A stretch of DNA of 64,000 nucleotides from Leptospirales bacterium (GCA_013297885.1 JAAFIR010000019.1:30979-94978), one strand, 5' to 3'. Counted from the stretch's first letter, positions 26,663-37,552 are shown. Notes: generated by a model from the sequence alone, not told the origin. Numbers and translations: made by a program.

Positions 26663-28615
26663 ATGGAACAAAAAATTTTTAAACAAAAAAAAATTATTTT
26701 ATGTGTTGATGATGAAAAAATAATTCTCAATTCACTTAGAACCCAGCTAAAATTATTATTTCAAAATGAATTTGAATATGAATTTGCTGAAAACGGTCCA
26801 GAAGCACTGTCTATAATTGAAGAACTAAAATCAGAAGAAAAAGAAATTTCTATTATTTTTTCAGATTATATTATGCCTAAAATGAAAGGTGATGAATTTT
26901 TAACTAAAGCACATGAAATGATTCCTGATGCAAAAAAAATTTTACTTAGCGGACAAGCTACTTTAGAATCAGTTCAATTTGCTATTAATGAAGCTAAATT
27001 GTTTAAATATTTAAGCAAACCCTGGGAAGAAAATGATTTATTACAAACTGTTCAATTAGCAAATTTAGAATCAACAAAACAAGAAGCTGAAAAAGCAATT
27101 GCATCTGCTTTAGCTAAAAGCCAATTTTTAGCTAATATGAGCCATGAAATTAGAACTCCATTAAATGGAGTAATTGGTATGTTGCAACTACTCAACTCAA
27201 CAGAGTTAAGCGAAGAACAAAAAAGATTTTCAAGTATTGCAACTATTTCAAGTGAAAATTTACTTTCTTTAATTAATGATATTTTAGATTTTTCTAAAAT
27301 TGATTCTGGGAAATTACAAATAGAAGAAATTCCTTTTAATATTAGAGAAATCACTGAGGAAACAATTGAAATTTTGTCTTTTAAAGCAAGAGAAAAACAA
27401 ATTAAATTTTATTCGATTATTGAACCAAATCTTCCAAAATTGTTAGGTGACCCTGTTAGGGTTAAACAAATTATAACAAATCTATTAAGTAATGCTATTA
27501 AATTTACTTCAATTGGCGAAGTAAAAATTTTAGTTTCAACTCTATCTAAAACTGATTCAGAAATTGAATTAAAATTTGAAGTTATTGATACTGGAATTGG
27601 AATACCTGAATCAAAAATAGGAAAACTTTTTACTGCTTTCAGTCAAGTTGATGCTTCAACTACTAGAAAATTTGGTGGAACAGGACTTGGACTTGCCATT
27701 TCAAAAGAACTAACATCTATTATGAAAGGTGAAATAGGAGTTATCAGTCAAGACGGTAAAGGGTCCAATTTTTGGTTTACTGCTAAATTTGGATTTAAAA
27801 AAGATGAAATTTGTTATAAATCGTTTGCTGAAACTGAAAAAAATTATAACTTTATTTATTATACTCATAATAACCAAAATACCATTACTAATAAATTTAA
27901 TGAATTGGATTTAGAAATAAAAATTACAGATAGTTATGAAACTTCAAAACAACTAATTCTTGAAAATATAAAAATTAAAAAAACTCTATATTTTTTTGAT
28001 TCTCATTTAAAATCTGATTATGAAGATTTTATTGAATTTGCAAAACCTTATAAAAATTTAGTAACCATAAAATTATTGGCATTAGGAGAAAAGTTTTCTC
28101 AAAATGAAGTTTTTAAACATATAATTTTTAAACCAATTAGAACTTCTTTAATTGAACAATTTTTAGAAAAACAAACAAATTCAAAAACTCTAAATGAAAA
28201 TACACTCAATTCAGAAGAATTAAAAATAAACCAAAGAAATAAATTTAAGATACTAATTGTTGATGATGATATGATAAACCAAACTGTTGCTTCAAAACTA
28301 ATTGCTAAATTTGGTTACAAATCACAATGTATCTCAGATGGAATAGAAGCTATTGAAGAACTTGAAAATAATAATTATGATTTGATATTGATGGATTGTA
28401 ATATGCCAGAAATGGATGGTTGGGAAGCAACAAAAACCATTCGATCAAGAACTGAAAAAGCCTACTCAAAAATTCCAATTTTAGCTTTAACAGCTGATGC
28501 TATGGATTTTGAAAGAAGAAAGAGTTTTAATGCTGGTATGAATGAAATTATTACAAAACCATTCAAATCAGAACAATTAATAGAACAACTTGATAAATTT
28601 TTGGAAGTAAAATGA
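26663..28615 (+). CDS. Soluble hybrid kinase: receiver-HisKA-HATPase-receiver
   Basis: The protein has 650 residues and no membrane segment. An N-terminal receiver (1-130) has the acidic pair in LCVDDEK and the phospho-Asp in [13 protein letters not shown]. HisKA follows with [15 protein letters not shown] (His about residue 161). HATPase_c shows [19 protein letters not shown] and [11 protein letters not shown] degenerate middle segment (about 390-520) resembles a receiver that has lost its Asp. The last domain (530-650) is a full receiver with LIVDDD and [10 protein letters not shown]. The N-terminal receiver is very similar to the stand-alone receiver at 32099. Its stop overlaps the next start (ATGA at 28612), so it is translated with the binding protein. 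Confidence 0.87.
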   Translation: MEQKIFKQKKIILCVDDEKIILNSLRTQLKLLFQNEFEYEFAENGPEALSIIEELKSEEKEISIIFSDYIMPKMKGDEFLTKAHEMIPDAKKILLSGQATLESVQFAINEAKLFKYLSKPWEENDLLQTVQLANLESTKQEAEKAIASALAKSQFLANMSHEIRTPLNGVIGMLQLLNSTELSEEQKRFSSIATISSENLLSLINDILDFSKIDSGKLQIEEIPFNIREITEETIEILSFKAREKQIKFYSIIEPNLPKLLGDPVRVKQIITNLLSNAIKFTSIGEVKILVSTLSKTDSEIELKFEVIDTGIGIPESKIGKLFTAFSQVDASTTRKFGGTGLGLAISKELTSIMKGEIGVISQDGKGSNFWFTAKFGFKKDEICYKSFAETEKNYNFIYYTHNNQNTITNKFNELDLEIKITDSYETSKQLILENIKIKKTLYFFDSHLKSDYEDFIEFAKPYKNLVTIKLLALGEKFSQNEVFKHIIFKPIRTSLIEQFLEKQTNSKTLNENTLNSEELKINQRNKFKILIVDDDMINQTVASKLIAKFGYKSQCISDGIEAIEELENNNYDLILMDCNMPEMDGWEATKTIRSRTEKAYSKIPILALTADAMDFERRKSFNAGMNEIITKPFKSEQLIEQLDKFLEVK

Positions 28616-29835
28616 AGATCCTATTTTTAAGTTTTTTTTTTCTAATTAATTGTTTTCAAAAAAAAATTGATTTTGCAATTATTCATGCTTTAACTGGATC
28701 TTATGCCATTTCAGTTCTTCCAATTGTAAACGCTGAACTATTAGCAATTGATGATATAAATAAATCTGGTGGTATACTTGGCTATAAAGTTAATCCAATT
28801 ATTATTGATGGAAAATCTGATTGGTCTTTATTTAAGAAAGAAACAGAAGACTTATTTCAAAAAAAAGATATTAAAGCTGTTATTGGTTGTTTTGCTTCTG
28901 CTTGTAGAAAAGAAGTTTTACCAATTTATGAAAAATATAATAAATTATTGATTTATCCTGCACAATATGAAGGGATTGAAGAATCAAATAATATTTTATA
29001 TTCGGGCTCTGTTCCAAACCAACAACTTACACCAGCTATAAAATGGGCAAATGATAATTTAGGAAAAACTTTTTTTATAGTTAGCAGTGATTCTCTTTAC
29101 CAAAGAGTTTCTAATGAAATTATTAAAAATGTTATAAAAGTTGTTGATGGTAAATTATTAGGTGAAGAATATTTATTAACTGATTCAACTGACACAGATA
29201 AAATTGCAGAAAAGATTTTTAAATTAAATCCCTCCGTTGTCATAAATAACACAATCCCAATAACAAATAATGCATTAATAACCTCACTAACTAAATATAA
29301 TGTATTACCTAACAAATCCAAAATGTTACTTTTTAAAATTGCTGAAACAGAAATTGTAAAACTTGATAAAAAAGAATCATTAATTGGATCATTCGCTGTA
29401 GCAAACTATTTTCAAAGTTTAGAAATAAAAGAAAATTTAGAATTTATAAAAAAATATAAAGCTAAATATGGAGAACAAACGACGATTTCAGATCCAATGA
29501 TTTCTGCTTATTCAGGAATTTTACTTTGGGCTGAAGCTGTGAAACAAGCAGGAACTTTTGATACTGATGTAGTTAGAAAGAATTTATATGGATTAAGTTT
29601 AAGTTCTCCTGCTGGTATGTATTATATAGATGCAAATTCTTTAAATCTATGGAATGAAGTATATATTGGTAAGTTAAATAAAGATTTACAGTTTGATATT
29701 ATTTGGAAATCTGAAAAACCAGTTAAACCTGTTTCTTATCCAAGATTTAAAAGTAAAAAAGAATGGAATGATTTTAGTCAGAATTATTTCAAAGAAAATG
29801 GTAATTTTTGGACAAGAAAGGTTCAGCCAAAATGA
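28612..29835 (+). CDS. Amide/urea-type ABC substrate-binding lipoprotein (sensor component)
   Basis: The protein has 407 residues with a short lipoprotein signal ([10 protein letters not shown], Cys about residue 14). The fold is the type I periplasmic binding protein: [65 protein letters not shown]. The latter is the pattern of the UrtA/FmdD/AmiC branch that binds urea, short amides or branched amino acids. No permease or ATPase accompanies it. It lies between two kinases with four-base coupling on its upstream side, so I infer it presents ligand to the neighbouring membrane kinase rather than to a transporter. Confidence 0.83.
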   Translation: MKILFLSFFFLINCFQKKIDFAIIHALTGSYAISVLPIVNAELLAIDDINKSGGILGYKVNPIIIDGKSDWSLFKKETEDLFQKKDIKAVIGCFASACRKEVLPIYEKYNKLLIYPAQYEGIEESNNILYSGSVPNQQLTPAIKWANDNLGKTFFIVSSDSLYQRVSNEIIKNVIKVVDGKLLGEEYLLTDSTDTDKIAEKIFKLNPSVVINNTIPITNNALITSLTKYNVLPNKSKMLLFKIAETEIVKLDKKESLIGSFAVANYFQSLEIKENLEFIKKYKAKYGEQTTISDPMISAYSGILLWAEAVKQAGTFDTDVVRKNLYGLSLSSPAGMYYIDANSLNLWNEVYIGKLNKDLQFDIIWKSEKPVKPVSYPRFKSKKEWNDFSQNYFKENGNFWTRKVQPK

Positions 29836-32102
29836 ACTTAAATAAATATTCAATTAAAACCCAACTTCCCATACTTTTATTACTTATTTTATCTTTTTCT
29901 TTAATAATCACAATGTTAATTTTTATAAATTTAGTAAGCAATTATTTTGTAAAAGAAACTATCACTAATATTAAAAGTATTTCAAGTAGACAATTTGATG
30001 AAATTAATTTATTTTTAAATGAAAGAAACGGAGATATTTATACAATTTCAAGAAATAATAGTATTGAAAAATCTTTAGCTGACCAAAAAATACCAGAAAA
30101 AGAGTTAATTGATTATTTAGAAAATTATTTATTGATTTATAAATATAAAAATATTTATTTTCTAAACCCAAATGGTAAAATTCTTTTTAATTTAAAACAC
30201 AAAAATTATAATGGAAAATTACTTTTTTCAGATGAATTAAAAAATTCTGAACTTACTAAATCTTTTATTGAATCAAATAATACTTTAGAAGTTGCCTATT
30301 CAAAGTTTTCTTATTTTTCAATCGATAATTCATATTATTCATTTATTTGTTCACCTGTTTTTTCGAAAGGGAAACTAGTAGGTCTTATTACATTACAATT
30401 AAGTTCAGATAATTTTGCTTCTAATCAAAATTATAAAGGACTTGGTGAGACTGGTGAAATTTTAACACTTACAAAAGCTGATGAATCTGCTGTTATTTTA
30501 TCTCATATAAGAAATGATAAAGAATCTAAAACAAAAACAATTAAATTGGATGAAAAAATCGATTATGCATTTTATGAAGTACTAAATGGAAGAAATAATT
30601 TTGGTGAAATATTAGATTATCGTAATGTTAAAACTTTCTCATCATGGAAATTTATTCCTGAATATAATATTGGTATTGTTGTAAAAATTGATAAATCAGA
30701 AGCTTTAGGATTTATAAATAAAATTTATTTAATCAGTACTATTTTAATTTTAATCATTTTAGGTTTATCATATTTATTAATAAATTTTATTTCAAAAAAA
30801 ATTACAGCTCCTATTATTCAATTTAAAGAATCAGTAAAAATGATTTCAGGGGGAAATTTAAATCTTGAAACTTATAAACTCGAATCAAATTTAGAATTTA
30901 CTGAATTATCAAGTTCATTTGAAGAGATGAAAAATAATTTAAATGAAACTTTTAAAAATATTGAAAAGAAAAATTCTGAAATTGAAGAATTAAATCTTAG
31001 TCTTGAAATAAAAGTTGAAGCAAGAACCGAAGAGTTACAGCACTCAATGGAAGAGTTAGAAGCAAGTAATGAAGAATTGGAAGCATCTATGATTAGTTTA
31101 AAAAATGCTCAAGATCAATTAGTTCAAACAGAAAAGATGGCTTCTCTTGGAAATATTATTGCTGGAGTTGCCCATGAATTAAATACTCCATTTGGTGCAA
31201 TACGTTCTTCTTCTGGAAATATAAAAGACTTTCTTTCAAGTTCATTAAAAGAATTGCCTGATTTTTTTGAAAAAACTACAAAAGAAGAACAAAAGCTTTG
31301 TTTTAGTTTATTGGAATATTCTCTGACTTCAAAAATAGAATTAGTAAGTGAAAAAGAACTCAGAGGAATGAGAAAAGAATTATCTAAAGAATTAGATGAA
31401 TGGAATATTGAAGATTCAAGAGAAGTTGCTGAATTACTTTTAAGTCTTGGAATAACAAAAAGAACAGATAATTTAAAAGAAATAATTTTAAACTCAAATT
31501 ATAAATTTATTTTAGAAACAATTTATAAACTTTCTGAGATTAATAAAAATACAAATAATATATCAACAGCAGTTGAAAAAGCTAGTAAAATTATTTTTGC
31601 ATTAAAATCTTTCTCTAGATTTGATCATTCAGGTGAAAAAATTAAAACAGATATTATTGATAATATTGAAACAGTTTTAGTTTTATATCATAATTATATC
31701 AAACATGGAATTGAACTAATTCGTGAATTTGATATTATTCCGCAAATTTTAGTTTTTCCAGATGAGTTAAATCAAGTTTGGACTAATTTAATTCATAATG
31801 CTCTTCAAGCAATGGACTATAAAGGAAAACTAATTATTAGAATAAAAAATGAAAATATGGAAAATAAAAACTGTATTTTAGTTGAAATTGAAGATTCGGG
31901 AAAGGGCATTCCTGAAGAGATACAAAATAAAATTTTTGAACCATTTTTTACAACTAAACCACAAGGTGAAGGTTCTGGCCTTGGTTTAGATATTGTATCT
32001 AAAATTTTAAGAAGGCATGATGCTATAATCAAACTAAATTCCAAAGTTGGGGTTGGAACAACATTTAAAATCTATTTACCAATTGTGGAGAAAAGTTTAT
32101 GA
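29832..32102 (+). CDS. Cache-type membrane sensor histidine kinase
   Basis: I place the start at ATG 29832, which overlaps the stop of the binding-protein gene (ATGA); an upstream ATG at 29808 adds eight residues. A first membrane helix (about 12-35) and a second (about 296-318) bracket an extracytoplasmic Cache-like domain. A HAMP-like segment (FISKKITAPIIQF) and a long coiled coil follow. The kinase H box reads AGVAHELNTPFGAIRSS, and an unusually long insertion precedes the HATPase_c domain (LIHNALQAMD, DSGKGIPE, GSGLGLDIVSKIL). Bracketing by a binding protein and a single-domain receiver suggests that ligand-loaded binding protein controls this kinase. Confidence 0.85.
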   Translation: MNLNKYSIKTQLPILLLLILSFSLIITMLIFINLVSNYFVKETITNIKSISSRQFDEINLFLNERNGDIYTISRNNSIEKSLADQKIPEKELIDYLENYLLIYKYKNIYFLNPNGKILFNLKHKNYNGKLLFSDELKNSELTKSFIESNNTLEVAYSKFSYFSIDNSYYSFICSPVFSKGKLVGLITLQLSSDNFASNQNYKGLGETGEILTLTKADESAVILSHIRNDKESKTKTIKLDEKIDYAFYEVLNGRNNFGEILDYRNVKTFSSWKFIPEYNIGIVVKIDKSEALGFINKIYLISTILILIILGLSYLLINFISKKITAPIIQFKESVKMISGGNLNLETYKLESNLEFTELSSSFEEMKNNLNETFKNIEKKNSEIEELNLSLEIKVEARTEELQHSMEELEASNEELEASMISLKNAQDQLVQTEKMASLGNIIAGVAHELNTPFGAIRSSSGNIKDFLSSSLKELPDFFEKTTKEEQKLCFSLLEYSLTSKIELVSEKELRGMRKELSKELDEWNIEDSREVAELLLSLGITKRTDNLKEIILNSNYKFILETIYKLSEINKNTNNISTAVEKASKIIFALKSFSRFDHSGEKIKTDIIDNIETVLVLYHNYIKHGIELIREFDIIPQILVFPDELNQVWTNLIHNALQAMDYKGKLIIRIKNENMENKNCILVEIEDSGKGIPEEIQNKIFEPFFTTKPQGEGSGLGLDIVSKILRRHDAIIKLNSKVGVGTTFKIYLPIVEKSL

Positions 32103-32491
32103 AAGAAGTTATTCTATGTGTGGATGATGAAAAAATTGTTTTGTCTAGTTTAAAAGCTCAACTTAAAAGATTATTTGGTGACAAATATGCCTATGAATTT
32201 GCTGAAAATGCAGAAGAAGCTTTAGAAATTGTTGATGAAATTGCATCTGAAACAAGTATTTTAATAATTGTATCTGATTGGTTAATGCCTGGTATTAAAG
32301 GAGATGAATTTTTAATTAAAGTTCACGAAAAATTTCCTGGTATCAAAAAAGTTTTATTAACTGGACAATATGATGAAGAAGCTGTTAGCAGAGTAAAAGA
32401 ACAAGCAAATCTTCATGCATTAATTCAAAAACCATGGAAAGAAGATGAATTATTAGAAGTGATTAAATCTGGATTAAAAAAGATTGAATAA
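32099..32491 (+). CDS. Single-domain response regulator
   Basis: A 130-residue receiver only, with LCVDDEKIV (acidic pair), the phospho-Asp in IIVSDWLMPGIKG and Lys in LIQKPWKED. It has no output domain, so it either relays phosphate or acts by protein contact. It closely resembles the N-terminal receiver of the hybrid kinase at 26663 (CVDDEKI, YEFAENAEEAL and KGDEFLIKVHE correspond position by position). This suggests the two arose by duplication within the operon. Its start overlaps the kinase stop by four bases (ATGA), and it ends the operon. Confidence 0.88.
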   Translation: MKEVILCVDDEKIVLSSLKAQLKRLFGDKYAYEFAENAEEALEIVDEIASETSILIIVSDWLMPGIKGDEFLIKVHEKFPGIKKVLLTGQYDEEAVSRVKEQANLHALIQKPWKEDELLEVIKSGLKKIE

Positions 32492-32584
32492 TTCTTACTA
32501 ATACATAATTAAAATAAAAGTGAAGTAACCAAAGTCAGAAATGGTAAATTAAACATTTTCTTTTGAACTATTTAATCTTCATTT

Positions 32585-33595
32585 TTAAGGTTGCGGAGGT
32601 GGTACTGCCGGAGTTTCTTCAGATGTTTTTGGACTCATAGATTGAGATTGATTAACATTTGTTCCACCCATTAGCTCTTTTAAACCAGGAAGGTTTGGTT
32701 TTGGTGCACCAATACTTCCTTCTAAAGTAAAACATTTTTCATTTTTCATCATTAACTGCAAATTCCCCGCAACATCTTCTCTTTCAGCTTTAAACTTTTC
32801 ATCAAGAGTTGGACAAATTTTTAGATTTAACTGAGAATTTTTAATAAATTCAGAAAGCTCAACAGTTCCATCAAGAATTACTTTTGCAATATTTGTATTT
32901 AAGAAAAATTTTTCTATTTTAACTTTTGTACCTGATTTATCTTTTTTTGCTTCAAAAGATAAACTTTTAATTTGTATGTCTTTTAAATTAATATCCACAA
33001 AAGGGATAACCATTGACTTACGAATTTTACCACCAATTGAATTGAACTTAATAAAGAAACTCATTTGTCCATAAGGTTTATCAAATGAATCTAAAAAAGA
33101 ATCTTCAATTTTCACAGTTTTAAAAGATAGAGCAATATCTGCAATATCAAGTTTTACAGCAGTAACTTCTAAATCACCTTTAAAAACTTGAGACATCAAA
33201 TTAAATAAAGAAGAATCTAGTTCAATCGTTTCAGCTTGAATTTCAGAATTATCTTTACCTTGATAAATTAAACCATCAATAGTTTTAGAACCAAAAAAAG
33301 GTAAATTCAAATTTTGAAAATCTATTACTATTTGATTTTCAACAGATAATTTTGATAAAACTTTTCTGACAACTTCTTCATAAGGAAATATAATAATTGA
33401 AAAAATTAAAAAAGAAAAAAATCCAATTAAAATAAGAATCATTTTTTGTTTTAATGTAAAATTAGTTCTATGAATATTTTCAGTGAATTCTTCTTCAGAA
33501 AGAACTTCTTCAGAATTTTGTAAAAAACCTTCTTCATCCAAAACTTCACCTGAAAAATCAGGAGGTGTTGGAGGAACTAAAATATCATCTTCCAT
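32585..33595 (-). CDS. gspN: Type II secretion system protein GspN
   Basis: A 336-residue protein with an acidic N-terminal cytoplasmic stretch, one membrane helix (about 51-72, MILILIGFFSFLIFSIIIFP) and a periplasmic domain. The sequence KVLSKLSVENQIVIDFQNLNL and the repeated beta-rich core match the GspN-like protein annotated in leptospiral secretion operons. A Pro/Gln-rich tail ends the protein. GspN is thought to help the inner-membrane platform but is absent from many systems. It is last in the operon and directly abuts gspM (shared base 33595). Confidence 0.8.
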   Translation of the reverse strand: MEDDILVPPTPPDFSGEVLDEEGFLQNSEEVLSEEEFTENIHRTNFTLKQKMILILIGFFSFLIFSIIIFPYEEVVRKVLSKLSVENQIVIDFQNLNLPFFGSKTIDGLIYQGKDNSEIQAETIELDSSLFNLMSQVFKGDLEVTAVKLDIADIALSFKTVKIEDSFLDSFDKPYGQMSFFIKFNSIGGKIRKSMVIPFVDINLKDIQIKSLSFEAKKDKSGTKVKIEKFFLNTNIAKVILDGTVELSEFIKNSQLNLKICPTLDEKFKAEREDVAGNLQLMMKNEKCFTLEGSIGAPKPNLPGLKELMGGTNVNQSQSMSPKTSEETPAVPPPQP

Positions 33596-34104
33596 TATTT
33601 TTTTATCCTTGAATAAGAAGAAATCTTCATTACAATATCATATTCTTCTTTTCCAATCACTTTTGTAAAAGTAAAATAATCAATTCTTGAATTTAATTCT
33701 TTATTTATTTCAATATCATACATAAATTTAAAAACATCATTTAATTTTACTGCTTTCATTTTGGATTCAATTGTTAGTTTTTTAAACTCTTTTTGAATTT
33801 CTGTTTCAGATTCGTTTAATTGTGTTCTATCCTTTAGACCATATCTAATTAAAATTTTATCTAACTTTCCATAAACAACAGATTTGTCTTCTGCATCTGC
33901 TGATTTAATTGATTTAAAATAATTATATTTATTGATGATTGTATCTAGTTTTATAGAATTGGAACGAGAAGAAGAAATATCATCAGAAAGTTCTGAACGA
34001 ATTCCAATAATTTTTCCAAGTACTGTAAAAAATAATAACAGAACTAAAAAAATTATTCCTCCAATAATTAAAAATTTTTCTCTATCAGTTAATTTTTCTA
34101 ACAT
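33595..34104 (-). CDS. gspM: Type II secretion system protein GspM
   Basis: A 169-residue bitopic protein: a short cytoplasmic segment, one helix (about 14-34, FLIIGGIIFLVLLLFFTVLG), a coiled coil (about 40-70) and a small ferredoxin-like periplasmic domain. Sequence similarity between GspM proteins is low. The call rests on size, topology and position between the GspL-like and GspN genes. GspM normally partners GspL in the inner-membrane assembly platform. The gene begins two bases after the gspL stop. Confidence 0.75.
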   Translation of the reverse strand: MLEKLTDREKFLIIGGIIFLVLLLFFTVLGKIIGIRSELSDDISSSRSNSIKLDTIINKYNYFKSIKSADAEDKSVVYGKLDKILIRYGLKDRTQLNESETEIQKEFKKLTIESKMKAVKLNDVFKFMYDIEINKELNSRIDYFTFTKVIGKEEYDIVMKISSYSRIKK

Positions 34105-34105
34105 A

Positions 34106-35737
34106 TTATTCTTCTTTTGATCCAGATTCTGATAAATTTAAAACTTCAAATTCTAAAGTGAAATTAATTTTTAAAGTTACAGCTCCTACAATTTGGTTAC
34201 GACTAGATACTTTAACATTTTTGAATTTTGGTGATTTTTGGAGTCCTTGTTCAATAGGACCGAGGTCTTGAAACTCGTTAACTCTTCCTCGAATTTGAAC
34301 TTTTCCATTTTCATCAATTTGAAATCTATCCATTATAAAATTAATATTTTCTTTTGTGGGAAAATTTTGTGAAATTTCAAACATCACTTCCAAAACATTT
34401 TCTTGGTTCATAAATTTAGTAACAACTTCTGAACGTTTTTGTTCATCTTTTAAAAGTTTAGATGCTTCAGAAATTACATCCAGATCTTCATTAATCTGAC
34501 GGGCAAATCCTTGTTGAAATTTTGTTCTTAAATCATCATCAAGGTTATCTCTTTTAATTGAATCTAAGTAAAATTGAACAAAAAATACAGTAATTAAAAT
34601 AAAAATAGAAATTGAAGTAATGATAATATGTGGTTTAAATTCATCAAATTTAAAGCTATTTTTCATTAACTTAGAAAATTCAGGTGTTAAAAAATCTACT
34701 CTATCTGCTTTTTTATATTTAAATAAATGTCCAAGTCCAACTGAAGTTGCAAAACTAATATCTGGAATTTCTAAAAAATCTAATTTTTTTACTTGAATAG
34801 AAAGTTTTTTTGAAATATATTTTTCAATTTCAAAAAATTTTGAACCACCACCTGATAAATAAATTACTGATGGTCTATTTTCAGGACTTAGTGCATAAAT
34901 ACTTTTAATAATTTCATCAATATGTTTATCAAATGAGTCAAAAATGATTTTTAAAATAGAGTCAAAACTACTTGAAGTTAAATGATTTTGTTTACAAAAT
35001 TCAATTTTAAATTCTTCACTAACCGAATCTAAATTAAAATTAAATTGAAATTTTAAATTTTCACTAGCTCTAGAATCAAGTCCAGTTAATTCTGATATTT
35101 TTTTTGTTATAAAGTATCCACCACCAGTAAAAAATCTAGAATGAGAAAGAAGTCCATTATGGTTTACATTAAAAATACAAATTCTTCCACCAATATCTAA
35201 CTGCCCCACAGAAATATCAGTAAGAGATTTATTATGGTGATATCTAATTATGGATGATAAAGAAGATGCATCATTGGAAATACAATCAATTGAATTATCA
35301 TTTTTTAAAAAAGGTTTAAATGTATTTTCAACTTCATCATGATGAGCAGAAAATGTTACTATATTAGAAATTTCTTTTCCAATTCTCCAAATGGAAGATT
35401 GAACAACTAAAGTTTCAATTGGAAATGGAACAACATTTTCTACTTCAAATGGAATTACATTTCTGATTTCTTTTTCATTATTCATATTCAAAGCAATATC
35501 TCGAATGAACATATTATCCATTGAAATATTAAAAATAAAATTTGATTCTTCTGGAAAAAAACTTTGGATAAATCGAATGATGTTGTATTCATACTCATCA
35601 TCTTCATTTTCTTTTAGTTTTACAATTTCCAAGGTTTCATGACGTAAAATTGTAACTGAGCCAAGAAACTGCCTAAATAAAACACCTTTAATATGTGTGG
35701 TGCCATAATCAATTGATAGATACTGTTTATAATACAT
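34106..35737 (-). CDS. gspL: Type II secretion GspL/PilM-like platform protein
   Basis: The protein has 543 residues. The N-terminal 330 residues have an actin-like fold: LSIDYGTTHIKGVLF (phosphate loop), IRNVIPFEVENVVPFPIE, GQLDIGGRICIFNV (phosphate 2) and VIYLSGGGSKFFEIEKYI (adenosine motif). This is typical of GspL and of PilM. A single membrane helix at about 371-392 (IIITSISIFILITVFF) is followed by a coiled coil and a small alpha/beta periplasmic domain as in GspL/PilN. It should link the secretion ATPase GspE to the platform. It is longer than Escherichia-type GspL because the actin-like part is complete. Confidence 0.82.
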   Translation of the reverse strand: MYYKQYLSIDYGTTHIKGVLFRQFLGSVTILRHETLEIVKLKENEDDEYEYNIIRFIQSFFPEESNFIFNISMDNMFIRDIALNMNNEKEIRNVIPFEVENVVPFPIETLVVQSSIWRIGKEISNIVTFSAHHDEVENTFKPFLKNDNSIDCISNDASSLSSIIRYHHNKSLTDISVGQLDIGGRICIFNVNHNGLLSHSRFFTGGGYFITKKISELTGLDSRASENLKFQFNFNLDSVSEEFKIEFCKQNHLTSSSFDSILKIIFDSFDKHIDEIIKSIYALSPENRPSVIYLSGGGSKFFEIEKYISKKLSIQVKKLDFLEIPDISFATSVGLGHLFKYKKADRVDFLTPEFSKLMKNSFKFDEFKPHIIITSISIFILITVFFVQFYLDSIKRDNLDDDLRTKFQQGFARQINEDLDVISEASKLLKDEQKRSEVVTKFMNQENVLEVMFEISQNFPTKENINFIMDRFQIDENGKVQIRGRVNEFQDLGPIEQGLQKSPKFKNVKVSSRNQIVGAVTLKINFTLEFEVLNLSESGSKEE

Positions 35738-35739
35738 AT

Positions 35740-36939
35740 TTAATCTTCAGAATAAAATAATATTTGGTCGTTAGGGCGGTCAAAAATGCAAGTAACTTTT
35801 CTTGTTGCCGAATTAACTAATCCAACTCCCACAATTTTATAAATTTCTCCCCCTGTTTTAACTTTTGCAGCAAACAAAGCTCCATCACCAGCAATTTCAT
35901 CATATAATGTAATTGATTGGGCTTGCACAGGTGCTGCTTGCTTAGCTGGTTGGATCTGTTGTCCCTGTTGAGAAGGTTGGTTTTGTGCTGTTTTACTTGT
36001 AGAAGAAGAAAGTGCTGCAGTTTTTATCATAAATTCAGGTTCTGTTTTTAAATCGGAAAGTTCTTTAATATACCCACCTTTTTGGGTTTTTAATTTTAAA
36101 ATTTTCATTGTGGCAGCTCTTGTCATATATTCTGAAAGGGACATCAAGACATGATATGGAGCTGCATTCAAATTAATTCTTTCATCCCCAGTATCTTTAT
36201 GTGGAACATAAGCAGTTAAATTATAAGATAATAAAAAATCGGCATCTGTAATTAATAATTTTTCTTCATCTGATAAAAAATCTTTGGAATTATTTTTTTC
36301 TTTTTCGGGATTTTTTAAAGATTCAAATATTAATTTTGAATTCCAATCCTTTACTAATGCAAGTTCAGTTAAAGAATACATCATTCCATTTTTAATTTTT
36401 CTTGGAGGTTTTAAATTATTATAATAAAACATTTCACCACCTCCTCCAGCTTCATCGTTATTCTCATCGAGCCAATCAATAATAGGATAAATTTTTGTTC
36501 TGGTTATTCCTAATTGTTCAAAAAGCCTAGTTAGCATTTCTTGCATTTTTAAATTGGGAGTGCCGTCATACGGTTTTACTAAATCGTTTAAATTAAACTT
36601 TCCATCTTCAGATGAAATTCTATAAAAAGTGGTCCCACCTTTTACAAACTCAACAGGTGGAGGATTAAATGCAATTCCTGATTGGTAAAGTGCTTCTTCT
36701 GGAATTTTTTTTAAAGCTCCAATTGCACCTTGAAGACCAGCTCGAGCAAGAAGATAAGCTTTAAAACCATCAGCTTGAGAATTAGCAATTTTGAACTCTT
36801 CCATTCTTTCTGAGACAAAAAAATTTGCCATAGTAAATGAAGAAGCTGAAATCATACTAACAAGCATGATTAAAATTGCTCCTCTTCGTTTATTTGAAGA
36901 ATAGACCCGGGTAGGCAAGAGTTTCATATTTGTATTCAT
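35740..36939 (-). CDS. gspK: Type II secretion minor pseudopilin GspK
   Basis: About 399 residues. The prepilin-like leader is KRRGAILIMLVSMISASSFT, ending in a Gly before a hydrophobic helix, but it lacks the Glu at +5, as GspK proteins normally do. The large alpha domain carries the family sequence FNLNDLVKPY (EDGKFNLN), QLGITRTKIYPIIDWLDENNDEAGGG and RINLNAAPYHVLMSL. Two ATGs are adjacent; the second (36939) is better spaced from AGGAA. The start lies inside the end of gspJ, an overlap of about 50 nt. A Gln/Ala/Pro-rich insertion (about residues 320-340) is unusual. Confidence 0.88.
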   Translation of the reverse strand: MNTNMKLLPTRVYSSNKRRGAILIMLVSMISASSFTMANFFVSERMEEFKIANSQADGFKAYLLARAGLQGAIGALKKIPEEALYQSGIAFNPPPVEFVKGGTTFYRISSEDGKFNLNDLVKPYDGTPNLKMQEMLTRLFEQLGITRTKIYPIIDWLDENNDEAGGGGEMFYYNNLKPPRKIKNGMMYSLTELALVKDWNSKLIFESLKNPEKEKNNSKDFLSDEEKLLITDADFLLSYNLTAYVPHKDTGDERINLNAAPYHVLMSLSEYMTRAATMKILKLKTQKGGYIKELSDLKTEPEFMIKTAALSSSTSKTAQNQPSQQGQQIQPAKQAAPVQAQSITLYDEIAGDGALFAAKVKTGGEIYKIVGVGLVNSATRKVTCIFDRPNDQILFYSED

Positions 36940-37552
36940 CATTTCCTATTAACACGATTATTTCAACTCGAATTAATTTAGGAATTTTTTTAAAATCTAC
37001 AGTGTCCCATTTATCTTCCCATTTATCACCTCTTTGTGAATATTTGAATTGTAAATTTTTCACATAAGACAAAAGAACATGTTCTGTCCCACCGTTTAAT
37101 GGATCCATATCTACCATTTCATCTTCTCTGCGAATCAAATGATAAAATTGAGGCTCTCTATCTCCAAATGGTTTTGGATTTGGATTCATTGGTTTTAAAA
37201 AAAAACTAACTTCTCTAATAGCTGGACTTCCAGTATCTTCTGAATTTGCATGATTTGCAGCAAAAATTACTTGATCTGCTCTTCCGCCTGTTGGAGATTC
37301 AGATTGTTTTCCAATAAAAATTAATCTTTTATGTCCTTGTAAATAAAAAGTTTGAGCAAGAGTAGAACGAATATTTTCTAGTGCATAAAAAACATCTTTT
37401 CTTGGAGCAGAATTCTTTGGATCTGTTTCTTTAGTGATTTTTAAAACATCATTGTACGTTTTAAAAATTCCAATCAACAAAAAAGAAAGAACTGCAGTAA
37501 CAATTGAAATTTCAATTAAAGTGAGTCCTTTTCTTTTTTTGTTTAGTTTCAT
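36890..37552 (-). CDS. gspJ: Type II secretion minor pseudopilin GspJ
   Basis: The protein has 220 residues. The type III signal KKRKGLTLIEISIVTAVLSFL has the Gly-Leu cleavage site and Glu at +5 expected for prepilin peptidase. The C-terminal domain contains the beta-rich segment VEIIVLIGNDEYKYETLAYP. GspJ helps form the pseudopilus tip with GspK, GspI and GspH. The start overlaps the nuclease gene stop by four bases (ATGA). No gspC-I genes lie upstream in this window, so the core of the system must be elsewhere. Confidence 0.8.
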   Translation of the reverse strand: MKLNKKRKGLTLIEISIVTAVLSFLLIGIFKTYNDVLKITKETDPKNSAPRKDVFYALENIRSTLAQTFYLQGHKRLIFIGKQSESPTGGRADQVIFAANHANSEDTGSPAIREVSFFLKPMNPNPKPFGDREPQFYHLIRREDEMVDMDPLNGGTEHVLLSYVKNLQFKYSQRGDKWEDKWDTVDFKKIPKLIRVEIIVLIGNDEYKYETLAYPGLFFK

